The translations under genes were made by a program, and so were the position numbers. Shown one piece after another: positions 62,399-64,000 of a stretch of 64,000 nucleotides of DNA. Source of the stretch: Candidatus Gastranaerophilales bacterium (GTDB taxonomy: Bacteria > Cyanobacteriota > Vampirovibrionia > Gastranaerophilales > Gastranaerophilaceae); NCBI GenBank assembly GCA_944326115.1, contig CALVCQ010000001.1:62001-126000 (forward strand). The letters run 5' to 3'. Every line of letters starts with the position of its first letter. Positions within the stretch are counted from its first letter, which is position 1. A model generated the notes under the pieces. It worked only from the letters and a program-made list of their open reading frames with translations, was not told where the DNA came from and did not search any database.

Positions 62399-63949
62399 AT
62401 GTACACATTAAACGGAATAATGAGCATGGCACAGCAATCTGTAAATAATAACCAGATTGCACTTAATGTCGTAAGTAACAACATAGCAAACCTTAATACA
62501 ACAAATTACACAAGACAGACAGTAGATTTTGCGGCAATACCGCCAAATGACAGCTTTAGATGGTGTTCTACAAACGGCGATTTGTTAATCGGACAGGGTG
62601 CGGAAATAACGGGAATTTCCACAAAAAGATCTGAATGGCTGGACAATTATTACAGAGCTCAGAGCGCACCAAACGGTTATTATGACCAGATAGGCGGAAT
62701 GCTCAATAATATGGAAAACCTGCTCAATGACGAATTGAGTGCAAACGGTTTACAGCAAATGTTTTCCGACTTTTTTGCAGCATCGCAGACACTGAGCAGC
62801 GATCCGACAAATAATGCTTACAAAATAGCTTTCATAGACGCTGCACAGGATGTTGCCGATATGCTCAATAACATGTCCAAAACAGTTAACAGCTATATAA
62901 CACAGGCTGTAGGAACTTTCGGTGATGCTGACAGTTTTGAAGTTTCCATGATAAAAACAGAAACAGACAGTCTGGATGCCAAACTGCAGCAGCTTGCGGA
63001 ACTCAACAATCTTGTTGCACAGAATCCCGATTCCAATACCGTTCTTGACCAGAGAGACGCATTGCTTGATGAAATTTCAACAATGATTCCTCTCAATACA
63101 ACAAAGAACGAAAACGGCACGGTCAATGTAATTATTGACGGGCAGACAGTAGTAAAAGGCGGTGAAAAACGTCTTACTATAGAAGCTGTACAGGGTGATG
63201 ATGAAAATCACCCCGTAAAAATTCAGCTAGTGGATGCGGATGGCAATATCAAAAGCGAAGATATTTCGGATTCTTTAACAGATTGCGGTTTAAGTGCAAT
63301 ATTACAGGCTGGCGAAGGCGACAGTTTCGGCTACAAAACAATATTAAATGACTTAGACCAGCTCGCTTCGGCTTTTGCGCAAGAGATGAACAGAATCCAG
63401 ACTCAGGCTGACGCAAACGGTACACCTATGTATATAGGTCCTGACGGAACACTGGTAGAATCAACAACAGCTTTCTTTGTTACAAAAGACGGTTCTGCTG
63501 ATTTTACAGCCGGTAATATTACAATCAATCAGGCGCTGATTGACGACCCGACGCTGGTTGCAACAGCACGTCTTGACCCCAATGCAGCGGATTTTGATGA
63601 TAAAGCCGTAGGAAATACCGGCAATATGGAACAGTTTAACAATCTTGCAAAAGGCAAGCTTACAGGCTTGAGTCTTTCAGATCCGCCCGGAGAAGGAATG
63701 TCTATTATGGATTATCTGGCAAGCCTTGTTTCAAAAATAGGCTCCGGAGTAGCCTCCATCCAAAATGCCGCTGATGCGCAGGATGCTGTAATGCAGCAGG
63801 CTCAGGCTCAAAGAGATGAGCTTTACGGTGTGGATTTGAATGAAGAGCTTGCAGACTTAATCAAATACCAGAGAGCCTATGAGGCTTCCGCAAGACTATT
63901 TAATGCGGCAAATGAAATGATGCAGACAATAATTAATTTAGGTGCTTAG
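62399..63949 (+). CDS. flgK: Flagellar hook-associated protein FlgK
   Basis: A 516-residue protein with FlgK ends: N-terminus NGIMSMAQQSVNNNQIALNV and VSNNIANLNTTNYTRQTVDF, middle LNDELSANGLQQMFSDFFAA and DQRDALLDEISTMIPLNTTK, C-terminus LNEELADLIKYQRAYEASAR with LFNAANEMMQTIINLGA. It joins hook and filament at the cell surface. An AAGGAAACT site precedes it, and flgL follows. Confidence 0.96.
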   Translation: MYTLNGIMSMAQQSVNNNQIALNVVSNNIANLNTTNYTRQTVDFAAIPPNDSFRWCSTNGDLLIGQGAEITGISTKRSEWLDNYYRAQSAPNGYYDQIGGMLNNMENLLNDELSANGLQQMFSDFFAASQTLSSDPTNNAYKIAFIDAAQDVADMLNNMSKTVNSYITQAVGTFGDADSFEVSMIKTETDSLDAKLQQLAELNNLVAQNPDSNTVLDQRDALLDEISTMIPLNTTKNENGTVNVIIDGQTVVKGGEKRLTIEAVQGDDENHPVKIQLVDADGNIKSEDISDSLTDCGLSAILQAGEGDSFGYKTILNDLDQLASAFAQEMNRIQTQADANGTPMYIGPDGTLVESTTAFFVTKDGSADFTAGNITINQALIDDPTLVATARLDPNAADFDDKAVGNTGNMEQFNNLAKGKLTGLSLSDPPGEGMSIMDYLASLVSKIGSGVASIQNAADAQDAVMQQAQAQRDELYGVDLNEELADLIKYQRAYEASARLFNAANEMMQTIINLGA

Positions 63950-63990
63950 AAAATAAAGCTTTGAAAGCTTAGAAAAACTTAGAGGTAAAA

Positions 63991-64000
63991 ATGGCAATAG
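63991..64000 (+). CDS. Start of the next flagellar gene, probably flgL (cut by window end)
   Basis: ATGGCAATA follows AGAGGTAAAA, 41 bp after flgK. Only three codons are visible. Gene order suggests flgL (hook-filament junction). Confidence 0.5.

Overview
This window is an AT-rich bacterial chromosome segment using the standard bacterial code. It most resembles a diderm relative of Cyanobacteria in the Vampirovibrionia/Melainabacteria (Gastranaerophilales-like) line. That placement is an inference. It rests on efp lying next to accB (a cyanobacterial-type adjacency), flagellar P- and L-ring genes and a secretin (outer membrane), GH57, many REC-LuxR regulators, and a sigma/anti-sigma pair whose N-terminus recalls cyanobacterial DUF1822 proteins. 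No rRNA, prophage, transposase gene or CRISPR array was seen.

Layout. 1-7.1 kb: regulatory block with the end of an ECF sigma gene, its anti-sigma factor, a glycosyltransferase, a GAF/HD-GYP protein, a TPR protein, two orphan REC-LuxR regulators and a pentapeptide-repeat protein. 7.1-19.8 kb: accessory and metabolic genes, namely DUF3737, a hydrolase, a YkgJ-type protein, gshB-gshA (glutathione), a glyoxalase, an aminotransferase/CoA-activase-like pair, tRNA-Glu with a tandem array, and a U32-like protein. 20-27 kb: type IV pilus/type II secretion operon (PilP/GspC-like, secretin, PilB, PilC and a small partner). 27-33 kb: repeat-rich stretch with tRNA-Ile, tRNA-His, efp, accB, prmA and a TPR protein. 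33-46.5 kb: lytic-transglycosylase-like protein, GH57, a candidate structured RNA, leuS, rimO, three unknown proteins, a GHL10 hydrolase and a J-domain protein. 46.5-53.5 kb: three-gene minus-strand operon of a TonB-tailed putative anti-sigma factor, a sigma factor and a zinc-ribbon/P-loop/TPR protein. 54-55 kb: an EamA transporter. 55.8-64 kb: flagellar operon SLT-flgF-flgG-flgA-flgH-flgI-flgJ-(flgM?)-flgN-flgK-flgL.

The most unusual content is repetitive. (1) A dispersed element family shares its two ends, TTTCATATWGTCAACTG and AGGTCC..CTCAGACA. It has two identical inverted 178-bp copies 44 kb apart, a 234-bp member and a 556-bp composite member, and one stem shows compensatory changes between copies. 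(2) Tandem 87-91 bp arrays abut two tRNA genes; each unit carries a copy of one end of the tRNA plus an inverted (antisense) copy of an internal tRNA arm. (3) Tandem 101-123 bp units begin at the last base of the stop codons of efp and flgG, with a decayed member after flgI. (4) A promoter-headed intergenic segment at 37.18-37.38 kb can form several strong stems, two of which are mutually exclusive.

All functions are read from protein motifs and context without database searches; start corrections are noted where a ribosome binding site decides them.
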